A stretch of 64,000 nt of DNA from Streptomyces sp. LBL (lineage in GTDB: Bacteria; Actinomycetota; Actinomycetes; Streptomycetales; Streptomycetaceae), in assembly GCF_029893585.1 (NCBI RefSeq), contig NZ_JARXYX010000011.1, forward strand, positions 62,001-126,000. Direction: 5' to 3'. Made by a program: the position numbers and the translations under genes. The notes under the pieces were generated by a model, which saw only the letters and a program-made list of their open reading frames with translations, searched no databases and was not told the origin of the DNA. This document shows positions 35,644 through 45,271 of the stretch, in pieces; position 1 is the first letter of the stretch, and each line of letters starts with the position of its first letter.

Positions 35644-36694
35644 GGGGCATGACCTGCGGCACCACGGCGACGCCGAGGTGCGTGACGACGGCTCGGCCCT
35701 GGTCGACCTGGCCGTGAACGTCCGCGCGGACACCCCGCCCGGGTGGCTGCGGGAGCGGATCGCCGCGTCACTGACCGGCCTCGCCGCCTATCCGGACGGG
35801 CGGGCCGCCCGCGCGGCGGTGGCGGCACGGCACGGTCTCGCGGTGGAGCGGGTGCTGCTGACGGCGGGCGCGGCCGAGGCGTTCGTGCTGCTCGCCCGCG
35901 CCCTGAAGGTCCGCCGGCCGGTCGTGGTGCACCCGCAGTTCACCGAACCGGAGGCGGCGCTGCGGGACGCGGGGCACCCGGTGGAGCGGGTACTGCTGCG
36001 CGAGGAGGACGGTTTCCGGCTGGATCCGTCGGTCGTTCCCGAGGACGCGGACCTGGTGGTGATCGGCAACCCGACGAACCCCACATCCGTCCTGCACCCG
36101 GCCGCCTCGATCGCCGAACTGGCGCGTCCCGGACGGACGCTGGTCGTGGACGAGGCGTTCATGGACGCGGTGCCCGGCGAGCGGGAGGCGCTGGCCGGGC
36201 GGACGGACGTGCCCGGGCTGGTGGTGCTGCGCAGCCTGACCAAAACGTGGGGGCTGGCCGGGCTGCGGATCGGCTATGTCCTCGCGGCCCCGGAGACGAT
36301 CGCGGACCTGGAGCGGGCCCAGCCCCTGTGGCCGGTGTCCACGCCGGCCCTCGCGGCGGCCCAGGCGTGTGTGTCGCCGCGGGCGCTGGCGGAGGCCGCC
36401 CACGCCGCCCACCGCGTCGCCACCGACCGGGCGCATCTCGTCGCGGGCCTGGAGGAGTTCGCCGTGGACGGGCTGCGGGTGGCCGGGCCCGCCGACGGCC
36501 CCTTCGTCCTCCTGCGAGTGCCGCACGCCGCCGCCGTACGACGGCATCTGCGCGATCTCGGGTTCGCGGTCCGGCGCGGGGACACCTTCCCGGGGCTGGG
36601 TGAGCAGTGGCTGCGGCTGGCGGTGCGGGACCGGGTGACCGTCAACTCGTTCCTTCAGGCGCTGGACCAAGCGATGACTCTGACGCAGCGCTGA
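35633..36694 (+). CDS. cobC: PLP-dependent aminotransferase-like CobC
   Basis: 353 residues; fold-type I PLP enzyme with NPTNPTSVLHP (substrate contacts), VVDEAFMD and SLTKTWGLAGLRIGY, in which the Lys of TKTW binds PLP. It resembles CobC/L-threonine-phosphate decarboxylase (Rv2231c-type), which supplies the aminopropanol arm for the step done by CobD. The start ATG overlaps cbiX by 11 bases, and the first residues are out of frame with its His tail. Last gene of the second cob block. Confidence 0.87.
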   Translation: MRTEGHDLRHHGDAEVRDDGSALVDLAVNVRADTPPGWLRERIAASLTGLAAYPDGRAARAAVAARHGLAVERVLLTAGAAEAFVLLARALKVRRPVVVHPQFTEPEAALRDAGHPVERVLLREEDGFRLDPSVVPEDADLVVIGNPTNPTSVLHPAASIAELARPGRTLVVDEAFMDAVPGEREALAGRTDVPGLVVLRSLTKTWGLAGLRIGYVLAAPETIADLERAQPLWPVSTPALAAAQACVSPRALAEAAHAAHRVATDRAHLVAGLEEFAVDGLRVAGPADGPFVLLRVPHAAAVRRHLRDLGFAVRRGDTFPGLGEQWLRLAVRDRVTVNSFLQALDQAMTLTQR

Positions 36695-36777
36695 GCCGGG
36701 AACCCGGCAACGCAGGGGCCGGTCCGAGGTGACGGCTCGTCGGCCCGCGCCCTCCTCCGGCCTGCCAAGACCTGTGC

Positions 36778-37872
36778 CTACCGGCTGACGACCCGCCCGT
36801 TCAGCACCACCCGCGACGGGGCCCCCAGCACGCGCACATCAGTGCGCGGGTCCCGTTCGTAGACCACCAGGTCCGCCGTCGCCCCCTCCTCCAACCCGGG
36901 CCGTCCCAGCCACGCCCGGGCGCCCCAGGTCGTCGCTGAAAGCGCCTCCACCGGAGGGATCCCCGCCGTCACCAGTTCCGCCACCTCGGCCGCGACCAGG
37001 CCATGGGGCAGGGTGCCGCCGGCGTCCGTGCCGACGTACACCGGAATACCGGCGTCGTAGGCGTTGCGGACCGTGTCGTAACGGCGTTCGTGGAGGCGGC
37101 GCATGTGGGCGGACCAGCGGGGGAACTTGGACTCGCCGCCCTCGGCCAGCTTCGGGAAGGTCGCGATGTTGACCAGCGTCGGGACGATCGCGACGCCACG
37201 CGAGGCGAACAGGGGGATCAGGTCCTCCGTCAGGCCCGTCGCGTGTTCGATGCAGTCGATGCCCGATTCCACCAGGTCGCGGAGCGAGTTCTCGGCGAAG
37301 CAGTGGGCGGTGACGCGGGCGCCGAGGCGGTGGGCCTCCGCGATGGCCGCCTCAGCCGCCTCCCGTGGCCAGCTGGGCGTCAGGTCGCCGACCTCGCGGT
37401 CGATCCAGTCGCCCACCAGCTTCACCCAGCCGTCGCCGCGCCGGGCCTCCCGGGCGACGTACGCGACCAGGTCCTCCGGTTCGATCTCGTGCGCGAAGCC
37501 CCGGATGTAGCGGCGGGTGCGCGCGATGTGCCGGCCCGCACGGATGATCTTCGGGAGGTCCTCGCGGTCGTCGATCCAGCGGGTGTCGGAGGGGGAACCC
37601 GCGTCGCGGATCAGGAGGGTGCCCGCCTCGCGGTCCGTCAGCGCCTGCTTCTCGGCCACGCCCTCGTCCACCGGGCCGTGCGGGCCCAGGCCCACGTGAC
37701 AGTGCGCGTCGACCAGACCCGGCAGCGCCCAGCCCTCCACCGTGCGGACATCACGGGCGAGGAGGGGACGGTCGTAGGAGATACGGCCGTCCACCACCCA
37801 CAGCTCGTCGCGGACGTCCTCGGGGCCGATGAGAACCCCGCCTTTCACGTGCAGCACCGCCTGATCGCTCAT
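36778..37872 (-). CDS. Amidohydrolase family protein
   Basis: 364 residues with the metal motif LPGLVDAHCHVGLGP (about residue 52), TAHCFAENSLRDLVESGIDCIEH and VGTDAGGTLPHGLVAAEVAEL, and the final beta-sandwich GATADLVVYERDP ... GRVVSR. This is the imidazolonepropionase/prolidase-type branch of the TIM-barrel amidohydrolases; its substrate is unknown. The ATG at 37872 starts MSDQAVLHVKGGVLIG. It is convergent with the cobC gene. Confidence 0.88.
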   Translation of the reverse strand: MSDQAVLHVKGGVLIGPEDVRDELWVVDGRISYDRPLLARDVRTVEGWALPGLVDAHCHVGLGPHGPVDEGVAEKQALTDREAGTLLIRDAGSPSDTRWIDDREDLPKIIRAGRHIARTRRYIRGFAHEIEPEDLVAYVAREARRGDGWVKLVGDWIDREVGDLTPSWPREAAEAAIAEAHRLGARVTAHCFAENSLRDLVESGIDCIEHATGLTEDLIPLFASRGVAIVPTLVNIATFPKLAEGGESKFPRWSAHMRRLHERRYDTVRNAYDAGIPVYVGTDAGGTLPHGLVAAEVAELVTAGIPPVEALSATTWGARAWLGRPGLEEGATADLVVYERDPRTDVRVLGAPSRVVLNGRVVSR

Positions 37873-38153
37873 ACTCCGCACCCTATTGAACCCGTCCGCC
37901 GGGGGGCGAAAGGGGCCTTTGGGGGGCGCCCCGCAACGCGCCACAGGAGCACAGATGTGATCTCGGAATCCCGGCGGAGGCACCGGCGGGCGCACATCTG
38001 TGCAGTGAACTGACTATTCGTCAGGTCAAGTCAACTGGCGGGCAGTTGTCGCTGGATGTGGTCCGGCGGTGGGCCTGCGGAGGTGACAATGGTCGTCTCA
38101 CCGTGCGCTGCCGGGGCGTCTGTCGTCGGCGCCGTGATTGCTGAGGAGAATCC
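37873..38153. other. Divergent intergenic region (281 bases)
   Basis: Holds the promoters of the amidohydrolase (leftward) and of the mosaic protein (rightward). The right half is less GC-rich (for example CTGACTATTCGTCAGGTCAA) and includes the palindrome-like TGACTATTCGTCA. No open frame with coding character was found. Confidence 0.5.
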
Positions 38154-41030
38154 ATGGGGCCGATGTCCGATGACCTGTTCGCGTTTCGTCTGTGGCGGCG
38201 CGCGCCGGACTCCGCAAAGTGGCTGCCGGCGTCACGGTTACTGATGCGTGTGGGCGGCGGTGGGAGCATGGCGCCGGCTCACCTGTCCTGGGGTACGGAG
38301 GACGGCGCGCAGTCCCTCGTGGGCTTCTCGCCGGATATGGCGAGCTGTTATGGCCATCGCCGTACCACCAGCGGTGATGTGGTGGAGGTGCGCGGCGAAC
38401 TCGACGACCGGGCGGAGCACTGGGAGGGAGCTGCCGGTGCTCGCGGGTATGAGTTCGACACGGAGGTCCAGGATGCCGGAAGCTGGCATCCGGCCGGACG
38501 GCTGTGGCTGCTGATCGACGATGGCGGCGAGGCCCCCGTGCGGTGGGCGGTCTGGGGCGATCAGTCAGGCAACACCTGTTCGATCGCACTGCGTTCGTTG
38601 AGCCCGTCCAGCAAGGCGGACGTCAGCGACCTGGTGAGCGTCGTGTGGGCCGATGCCGAGCACCGGGACGCGGGCGAGGTGGCCAGGAATCTGGTGGACG
38701 CGTCGGCGAACAAGTGGTTCGCACCGCACAGCCGTGCGTCCCTGGAATTCCAGCTGACCCAGCCCGTCGCGGTGGACCGGTACGTGCTCACCTCCGCCGA
38801 CGACGCCCCTGATCGCGACCCGGCGGCATGGACCCTGCGTGGCTCGGTGGACGGGCACGTGTGGCGGACCCTCGACATCCGCTCCGGCCAGTCGTTCGCT
38901 GAGCGGCACCAGTCCAGAATGTTACGGATCGCCGAGCCAGGGCCTTATGGGCACTATCGTCTCGACATCACCGGCAACAACGGCTCCCCACACCTGCAAC
39001 TCCAAGCCGTCCGGTTCCTGACCGACGGCAGTGGTGGTTTCGTCGGCTCCCGGCAACGTGCGGGCCGGGCCCCAGTCCCTTACCGAGGCATACGCGTGGC
39101 GCAGGCGGTACCAGACATGCCGGCAAAACCGCCGCACATACCGGCGAACCCGCTGCCCGAGGACGCGTCAGCACATCCATCGAGAACGAGGTCACCCCTG
39201 TCGACGCCTGGGTCTTCGCCCTCACCCCGAGCTCGGGGGAGCCGACCCTCCGAGTGGGAGGGCTGGCGGCCAGGAGGACCGTGGTTGCCGTCGGGCGGCA
39301 GGTTGTCGATGGAGTCCTTGACCTCGCCGTCGGGACGGTTCACGGTGCTGCACTCGGTGTACGAGCCGTCGTTGGCGGTACGGGACAACGTCACGCGGGC
39401 GCGGGTGTGGGTCAGCGACTCGCCGGGATCAAGTCTGGTGTGCCTGGGACCCGACGGGGACCTCGTGGCCTGGGACCACCACGGCAACAGGGTCTGGAGC
39501 ACAGGCACGGGATGGCTGGGCGTGCGGCGGCTGGAGATGCGCGACAGCGGTGAGCTGGCCCTGACCGGCGCGGACGGGGGCGTGGTGTGGAGTTCGGGGA
39601 TCCCCCAGGCGCCTGCGGCGGCGGGGGCCGGTCATTTGACGGCGGCCCGGGGATCGGCGATGCGCCGGGGTGAGAGCCTGCATGGACAGTCGCTGACCAG
39701 CGGTGACGGGTCGACCGTGCTGTTCCACGACGGTCACGCGGTGCGCATCATGGTGAAGGGACAGACCTCACACTGGGACAGGTTCTACGATCAGGAGACC
39801 GTCCTGGCGCTCGACGACGACGGATTCCTGCGCTCGCGGGCCCTGGACGGCGCTGTGGTAGAACAGATCGCCGGGCCGGGCGCTGAGCTCGTCGTCGTGC
39901 GCGGCGGGGCAGAGCTCCGTGACGACGCGGGGGCGGTGGTGTGGGCGTCCGCCGGTCGCTCGACGCGGCTGGCCCCGGTGCGTGAGCCGGCCATGCCGCA
40001 GAACGAGGTCCTGGCCGCCTGGTTCGGCGCCCTGGCAGGAAAGGGCACCGGCTACTGCGTCGCAGTGGTGAAGGAGAGCACCCCGCTGGAGGTCCTGCGG
40101 CGAACCGGTGTCCCGCCGGGCTCGGAGGTACGGGGTACATGGCGTCGGCTCGAACGGCTTCGGGACGCCGCACACCCGGACGGGGGGAAGGTGGTGGCGG
40201 TGATCGCCGTGGGGCCGGACGTACTCCTCGTCAGTGACGACTCCGCCCTGCCGGTGGCGGCACTGGCGCCCTCGACATCGGTGGTGTCCCTGCACCGACC
40301 ATGCGAGGGGGGCGGCTTCGGGGAGACGTTCAGCCTCCACCAGGAGGGCCGGATCGTGAGCGAGTTCCGGGACGATCCGCGCCGCCGCAAGGGGGCGAAG
40401 GTGGGGGAGGTCGCCGCCGCCCTCGATGACATCGCGCACGAGTTGCACCGCCACGAGCTGGTGTTCCGCACCGCTGGGGTGGTTCCCAGCGCCGCCCAGC
40501 TCGGCGGGCCGTTGCTCGGCGGTGTCCTGGCACCCCTGCGGTCACCCTCCGCGGCGCCCACGGCCGGGTCGGCCGAGCCGCTCCTTGCGGTGGAGGGGTA
40601 CGAGGACCTGAACCCGCTGGTGATCCGCACCGACTTCACTGACGAGGACGCCTGGGGCCGGGTGGTCGAGGAACTGCGGGTGCCGTGGGTGGACGACGAT
40701 CCGGTGGAGCCTCACCTGATCTGCGACCCCAGGTACGCCGACGCCCCCACCGAGCTGGTGCTTCAAGCCGTCCGCGCGGCCCTGCCCGGTCCGAGCCTGC
40801 CGGGAGCGGTCTTCATCGCCGACGACACCACCATGCGCGGGACGGGGCATCCGCTGCTGGCCGTGTCGACCGAATGGGACGGCGAACCCTTCGAGGAGGA
40901 CGAGGAGGAATTCGTGACGCAGTTCCGCCTGCTGCCCGACACGGCCGTGGAGATCAGCACGAATCTCGATCTCGGCAACATGGACTTCGAAGACTTCGTC
41001 GACGGCGGGCTGTACGAGCGCAGGTGGTGA
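38154..41030 (+). CDS. Large mosaic lectin/discoidin protein with DUF6461- and DUF6924-like domains
   Basis: 958 residues, no signal peptide or membrane helix. Residues about 1-150 are unassigned; 160-292 resemble an F5/8 type C (discoidin) domain (RNLVDASANKWFA ... HYRLDITGNNGSPHLQLQAV); 293-378 is a Pro/Ser/Arg linker; about 379-485 resembles a bulb-type lectin (LVCLGPDGDLVAWDHHGNRV); about 505-600 is probably a second one. About 619-790 resembles DUF6461 (AAWFGALAGKGTGYCVAVVK). About 819-958 resembles DUF6924 (LVIRTDFTDEDAWGRVVEEL ... STNLDLGNMDFEDF). The mannose motif QxDxNxVxY is degenerate. Codons 29 and 257 are TTA. GGAG precedes the ATG. DUF names are from memory; function unknown. 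Confidence 0.8.
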   Translation: MGPMSDDLFAFRLWRRAPDSAKWLPASRLLMRVGGGGSMAPAHLSWGTEDGAQSLVGFSPDMASCYGHRRTTSGDVVEVRGELDDRAEHWEGAAGARGYEFDTEVQDAGSWHPAGRLWLLIDDGGEAPVRWAVWGDQSGNTCSIALRSLSPSSKADVSDLVSVVWADAEHRDAGEVARNLVDASANKWFAPHSRASLEFQLTQPVAVDRYVLTSADDAPDRDPAAWTLRGSVDGHVWRTLDIRSGQSFAERHQSRMLRIAEPGPYGHYRLDITGNNGSPHLQLQAVRFLTDGSGGFVGSRQRAGRAPVPYRGIRVAQAVPDMPAKPPHIPANPLPEDASAHPSRTRSPLSTPGSSPSPRARGSRPSEWEGWRPGGPWLPSGGRLSMESLTSPSGRFTVLHSVYEPSLAVRDNVTRARVWVSDSPGSSLVCLGPDGDLVAWDHHGNRVWSTGTGWLGVRRLEMRDSGELALTGADGGVVWSSGIPQAPAAAGAGHLTAARGSAMRRGESLHGQSLTSGDGSTVLFHDGHAVRIMVKGQTSHWDRFYDQETVLALDDDGFLRSRALDGAVVEQIAGPGAELVVVRGGAELRDDAGAVVWASAGRSTRLAPVREPAMPQNEVLAAWFGALAGKGTGYCVAVVKESTPLEVLRRTGVPPGSEVRGTWRRLERLRDAAHPDGGKVVAVIAVGPDVLLVSDDSALPVAALAPSTSVVSLHRPCEGGGFGETFSLHQEGRIVSEFRDDPRRRKGAKVGEVAAALDDIAHELHRHELVFRTAGVVPSAAQLGGPLLGGVLAPLRSPSAAPTAGSAEPLLAVEGYEDLNPLVIRTDFTDEDAWGRVVEELRVPWVDDDPVEPHLICDPRYADAPTELVLQAVRAALPGPSLPGAVFIADDTTMRGTGHPLLAVSTEWDGEPFEEDEEEFVTQFRLLPDTAVEISTNLDLGNMDFEDFVDGGLYERRW

Positions 41031-41066
41031 GGAGGGAGGCGAGGCCGAGCGTCGTCGACCGAGCGA

Positions 41067-41855
41067 TCAGTCGGCCTTGCCGGCCTTCTCCGGTGAATCC
41101 TCCACCTCCGCCAGCGCAGGATCGAGGAGCCGGGAGAGGAAGTGGCGGGTGCGTTCGTGGCGGGGGTTGGCGATGACCTGCTCCGGGGCGCCGTCCTCGA
41201 CGATCACTCCGCCGTCCATGAAGACGACCCGGTCGGCGACCTCGCGGGCGAAGGACATCTCGTGGGTGACGACCATCATCGTCATGCCCTCGTTCGCGAG
41301 CCGGCGCATCACGGCGAGTACGTCCCCCACGAGCTCGGGGTCGAGCGCCGAGGTCGGCTCGTCGAACAGCATCACCTGGGGTCCCATGGCCAGTGCGCGG
41401 GCGATCGCGACGCGTTGCTGCTGGCCGCCGGAGAGCGAGGCGGGGTACGCGCCCGCCTTCTCGGCGAGCCCCACCCGCTCCAGGTTCTCGGCGGCCACCT
41501 TCGCCGCCTCCGCCTTGCCGCGCCCGAGCACCCTGCGCTGCGGCAGCGTGAGGTTCTCGGTCACCGTGAGGTGCGGGAAGAGGTTGAACTGCTGGAAGAC
41601 CATGCCGATACGACGGCGTGCGGCGTCGATGTCGACGTCCGGGTCGGTGAGTTCGGTGCCGCCGGCGAACACCCGGCCCTGGGTGGGCTCCTCCAGCAGG
41701 TTCACGCACCTGAGCAGCGTGGACTTGCCGGACCCGGAGGGACCGATCACGCAGACGACCTCGCCCTGGCCGATCTCCAGGTCGATGCCGCGCAGCACCT
41801 CGTTGTCGCCGAACGACTTGTGCAGGCCCTGGACCTGGATCTCCGGTCGGCTCAT
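41067..41855 (-). CDS. Amino-acid ABC transporter ATP-binding protein
   Basis: 262 residues: Walker [21 protein letters not shown], the Q-loop [14 protein letters not shown], signature [17 protein letters not shown], Walker [16 protein letters not shown] and H-loop [16 protein letters not shown]. These are hallmarks of polar amino-acid importers (GlnQ/HisP type). Its ATG overlaps the permease stop (ATGA). It is last in a binding protein-permease-ATPase operon. Confidence 0.95.
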   Translation of the reverse strand: MSRPEIQVQGLHKSFGDNEVLRGIDLEIGQGEVVCVIGPSGSGKSTLLRCVNLLEEPTQGRVFAGGTELTDPDVDIDAARRRIGMVFQQFNLFPHLTVTENLTLPQRRVLGRGKAEAAKVAAENLERVGLAEKAGAYPASLSGGQQQRVAIARALAMGPQVMLFDEPTSALDPELVGDVLAVMRRLANEGMTMMVVTHEMSFAREVADRVVFMDGGVIVEDGAPEQVIANPRHERTRHFLSRLLDPALAEVEDSPEKAGKAD

Positions 41856-42688
41856 TTCACGGCCTCCTGGGCCTTGGCCTCCATACGGCGCACGACGAAG
41901 CCGAGCGGGATCGTGATCAGCAGGTAGCACAGGCCCGCGACCAGGATCGGCGTGGAGTTGGCGGTCGTACTGGCCAGGTCGCGGCCGTACTTGGACAGTT
42001 CGCGTTCCTCCAGGGTGACGCCGAGGAACAGCACCAGTGAGGAGTCCTTGAAGAGGAGGACCAACTCGTTGGTGAGCGGCGGGAGGATGATGCGGAACGC
42101 CTGCGGGATGATGATCGAGATCATGGCGCGGGCGGGTGAGAAGCCCAGCGAACGGGCCGCCTCCATCTGCCCCTTGGGCACCGCCTGGATGCCCGCGCGG
42201 ATGGTCTCCGCCATGTACGCGGCGGCCACCAGACCGAGCGCCAGGGCGACCTTGCCGTACGTGCCGCCGATGATCTCCGTACCGGGGAAGGCCAGCGGCA
42301 CGGCCACGCCGATGAAGATGAAGATCAGCAGGGCGGGCAGGCCGCGGAAGATCTCGATGTAGATCCCGGCGAGCCAGCGGTACGGGCCCACGGACGACAG
42401 CCGCATCAGCGCGATGACCAGGCCGAGCGCCAGTCCGACAGCGAAGCCGGACACGGTGAACAGCACGGTGTTCTTCAGCGCCAGGGTGATGACGTCCGGG
42501 AACATCTGCTGGGCGATGTCAGCCTGCGCGAACTGGTTCTTCAGCCGCCCCCAGTCCGCCGAGGCCGCGAAGGCGATCACGGCGGCGACGAACACGACGT
42601 ACTGCGCGCCGCGCGACAGGCGGCGCTTCTGACGTCGGGTCAATCCCTTCTTGCGGGGCGGGACTTCGACCTTCGCGGTGTCGCTCAT
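41852..42688 (-). CDS. Amino-acid ABC transporter permease
   Basis: 278 residues. A basic N-terminus ([20 protein letters not shown]) precedes helices; the cytoplasmic EAA loop reads [15 protein letters not shown]...[16 protein letters not shown], typical of the His/Glu/Gln/Arg/opine transporter family. About six helices are expected. The ATG at 42688 overlaps the binding-protein stop. The permease may form a homodimer, since only one permease gene is present. Confidence 0.93.
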   Translation of the reverse strand: MSDTAKVEVPPRKKGLTRRQKRRLSRGAQYVVFVAAVIAFAASADWGRLKNQFAQADIAQQMFPDVITLALKNTVLFTVSGFAVGLALGLVIALMRLSSVGPYRWLAGIYIEIFRGLPALLIFIFIGVAVPLAFPGTEIIGGTYGKVALALGLVAAAYMAETIRAGIQAVPKGQMEAARSLGFSPARAMISIIIPQAFRIILPPLTNELVLLFKDSSLVLFLGVTLEERELSKYGRDLASTTANSTPILVAGLCYLLITIPLGFVVRRMEAKAQEAVK

Positions 42689-43536
42689 GAGGCGGACGGC
42701 GAGGCCGCGGAGTCGTCGTACGGGCCGATCCACTTCTCGTACAGCTTCTTGTACGTGCCGTCGGCCTTGGCGCCCGTGATCACCTTGTTGATGGCGGCCA
42801 CCAGCTTGGCGTTGCCCTTCTTGACCGAGAAGCCGTACTGCTCACCGGTGTTGAGATTGTCGACGACCTTGAAGGCGTCCGCGTTGGCCTTGTTCTTGAG
42901 CCAGCCCTGGACGACCGGGTAGTCGATGACGACGGCCTTGACCTGACCGGCGCGCAGACCGTTGAGGACGGCGTCGGAGGACTCGAAGGAGACCGGGTCG
43001 AAACCCTTCTTCTGGACGTACTCCTCGCCGGTCGTCTGCGCCTGGGCGCCGAGCTTGACGTTCTTGGACTTGACGTCGGCGAGGGAGTTCACGCCGCTCT
43101 TCTTGTCGACCAGGACGGCCTGGGTGGCGTCGAAGTACGGGTCCGCGAAGTCGACGTTCTTCTTGCGCTCCTCGGTGATGGTCATGCCGGCCGCGGCCAG
43201 GTCGCACTGGTTGGAGTTGAGGAAGGCGCCGGTCTTGAAGTTCTCGAACGGTGTGTCGAGGATGCTCTGCTTCACCCCCAGGTCCTTGGCGACCAGGTCG
43301 ATCAGCGCGACGTCGAAGCCCTCGTACTTGCCGTCCTTCTCCGACTGGAAGGGCGGGTACGGCAGGTGCGTGCAGGTGGTGAGCTGCCCGGCCTTGACCA
43401 GTTCGACCCCGCCGGCGGCGGTCTTCGAGCCGCTGCCTCCGTCGTCGGTGGAGGTACATGCGGACACGAGCACCAGCCCGGCCGTCGCGGTGATGGCGGC
43501 CAGGACACGGGTCTGGCGCCCGAGGAGCATGTTCAC
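42685..43536 (-). CDS. Amino-acid ABC transporter substrate-binding lipoprotein
   Basis: 283 residues with a lipoprotein signal (ITATAGLVLVSACTSTD; Cys of the lipobox at about residue 26). The mature part matches SBP_bac_3 proteins: YPPFQSEKDGKYEGFDVALI, NSNQCDLAAAGMTITEERKK and FADPYFDATQAVLV. Ligand is probably a polar amino acid such as Glu/Gln/Asp; not readable. GTG 43536 follows AGGAAGG; an ATG two codons later is also possible. The aminotransferase gene is divergent from it. Confidence 0.92.
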   Translation of the reverse strand: MNMLLGRQTRVLAAITATAGLVLVSACTSTDDGGSGSKTAAGGVELVKAGQLTTCTHLPYPPFQSEKDGKYEGFDVALIDLVAKDLGVKQSILDTPFENFKTGAFLNSNQCDLAAAGMTITEERKKNVDFADPYFDATQAVLVDKKSGVNSLADVKSKNVKLGAQAQTTGEEYVQKKGFDPVSFESSDAVLNGLRAGQVKAVVIDYPVVQGWLKNKANADAFKVVDNLNTGEQYGFSVKKGNAKLVAAINKVITGAKADGTYKKLYEKWIGPYDDSAASPSAS

Positions 43537-43789
43537 GGCGGGCCTTCCTGTGGGGAACGTGGAGAGGGGAGAATAGCGAGTTCCGATTATAAGGAGAGGT
43601 TTGAGTGTCTCCAAACAATCCGATGGCTACGGGACTGCCCGACCTGAGAAGTCATCGGCCTCAGAGGGTGGGAGGGGCACGGGAGGCGCTCGGGAGCGGG
43701 GCAGGAGTGGGGCAAGAGGGGCCGGTTACCCTCGTCTCGTCCACCCCGCCAGTGAGACTCGTTACCCCGTGAGTGAAGAGAGCAGCGCC

Positions 43790-44890
43790 GTGACGCACCC
43801 GTTTCTGGATTTGACCCCGTTGACCGCGGCGCGTTTCGCGTCCATCGAGGACCGTGTGGCGCGGCTGCTGCGGACCGAGCAGGACGTCGTGATCATGCAG
43901 GGCGAGGCGCTGCTGCCGCTGGAGGGCGCGATCCGCTCCGCGGCCGGTCCGGGGACGACGGCGCTCAACGTGATCACCGGCCCGTACGGGCAGACCTTCG
44001 GGGACTGGCTGCGGGACTGCGGCGCCACGGTGATCGACCTGGCGGCGCCCTTCCACACGGCGGTCACGGCCGAGCAGATCCGGGAGGCCTTCGCCGAGCA
44101 CCCGCAGATCGACTTCGTGTCCCTGGTGCACGCGGAGGCCGCGACCGGCAACACCAACCCGGTGGCGGAGATCGGCGAGGCCGTACGGGAGCAGGGTGCC
44201 CTCTTCTACCTGGACGCCGTGGCGTCCATCGGGGCCGAGCCGGTGCTGCCGGACGCGTGGGGCGTGGACCTGTGCGTGATCGGGGCGCAGAAGGCGATGG
44301 GCGGCCCGGCGGGAGTGTCGGCGGTGTCGGTGAGTGAGCGGGCGTGGGCGCGGATGGCGGCGAACCCGGGAGCACCGCGACGGTCGTACCTCTCGCTGCT
44401 GGACTGGAAGGAGCGGTGGCTCGACGGTGGCCGCAAGGCGCTGCCGCACGCGCCGGCCCAGCTGGAGATGCTGGCACTGGAGGCGTGCCTGGAGCGGATC
44501 GAGGCGGACGGCCTGGACGCGGTGATGGCCAGGCACCGGCGTGCTGCCGAGGCCACCCGTGCCGGGGCGCGAGCGCTGGGCGGAGGCCTGGAGCCGTACG
44601 TGTACGAGGACCGGGAGGCCGCCCCGGTCGCCACGACGCTGCGGGCGCCGTCGGGCGTGCCGGCGTCGGAGCTGGTGGTCCGGGCGCTGGAGTCGGATCC
44701 GGCGGCGCCGCTGGCAGCGGGCGGGGGTGCCCTGGCCAAGGAGATGATCCGGGTCAACCACTACGGGGTGGACGCGACCCAGGGGGCGGTGCGGGCGAGT
44801 CTGGCGACACTGGGCGGCGCGCTGGCCTCGGCGGGGCTGCGGGTGGATGTCGAGGGAGCGCTGCGGGCCGCGGAGGCTGCCTGGCGGTGA
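43790..44890 (+). CDS. Class V aminotransferase (alanine-glyoxylate type)
   Basis: 366 residues, PLP fold type I. VHAEAATGNTNPVAEIGEAV, FYLDAVASIGAEPV and DLCVIGAQKAMGGPAGVSAV carry the PLP Asp and Lys motifs. The C-terminus ends ALRAAEAAWR. It resembles serine-pyruvate/alanine-glyoxylate aminotransferases. GTG 43790 has GAAGAG about nine bases upstream; GTG 43769 is an alternative without a clear site. It sits between the amino-acid importer (divergent) and the ect operon. Confidence 0.85.
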   Translation: MTHPFLDLTPLTAARFASIEDRVARLLRTEQDVVIMQGEALLPLEGAIRSAAGPGTTALNVITGPYGQTFGDWLRDCGATVIDLAAPFHTAVTAEQIREAFAEHPQIDFVSLVHAEAATGNTNPVAEIGEAVREQGALFYLDAVASIGAEPVLPDAWGVDLCVIGAQKAMGGPAGVSAVSVSERAWARMAANPGAPRRSYLSLLDWKERWLDGGRKALPHAPAQLEMLALEACLERIEADGLDAVMARHRRAAEATRAGARALGGGLEPYVYEDREAAPVATTLRAPSGVPASELVVRALESDPAAPLAAGGGALAKEMIRVNHYGVDATQGAVRASLATLGGALASAGLRVDVEGALRAAEAAWR

Positions 44891-45271
44891 TCGGTGTGGG
44901 CGCTGCCGACGCTCAAGCCTGAAATCCTGCCCATCGGGACTAATTCCTGGTTAATCCCAGGCGTAATAAAGGACACATCAGGGAATTCATTCGAGAGCAG
45001 CTTCCCGTATTCTTCTGCCCGCTTTCTCTCGACCTAAACGCAAAGATTCTGCGGACGCCAGGCGGAGTAATTCGGGGAGTTCTCGTGTGGGTTACCTGGC
45101 TGTGACGCGTTACACACAGTGACCATTTCGCCCCTTATTTACCGGTCGAAACGGGACATACCCGGCGACTTTCGCGTGTCTGTGCGCGCCCGCGTGATAA
45201 CACAGCCGTCGCCCGTACGTAACCCCTGACGGCGATGCATTTTTCTATTTAGCTCGGTAAATTCAATTCGC
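44891..45271. other. 381-base intergenic region upstream of ectA
   Basis: Less GC-rich than its surroundings, with AT-rich patches near 44,940-45,020 and just before the ectA start (TTTTTCTATTTAGCTCGGTA). It probably holds the osmotically controlled ect promoter and the GTTAC/GTGAC array. No open reading frame is credible. Confidence 0.6.
45091..45123 (+). promoter_or_regulatory. GlnR-like repeat array GTTAC-N5/6-GTGAC, two copies
   Basis: GTTAC (45091-45095), six bases, GTGAC (45102-45106), two bases, GTTAC (45109-45113), five bases, GTGAC (45119-45123). GlnR of actinobacteria binds GTnAC-n6-GaAAC half-sites, and from memory ectABCD of S. coelicolor is a GlnR target. The second-half match is imperfect, so another regulator is possible. 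It is about 150 bases before ectA. Confidence 0.45.
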
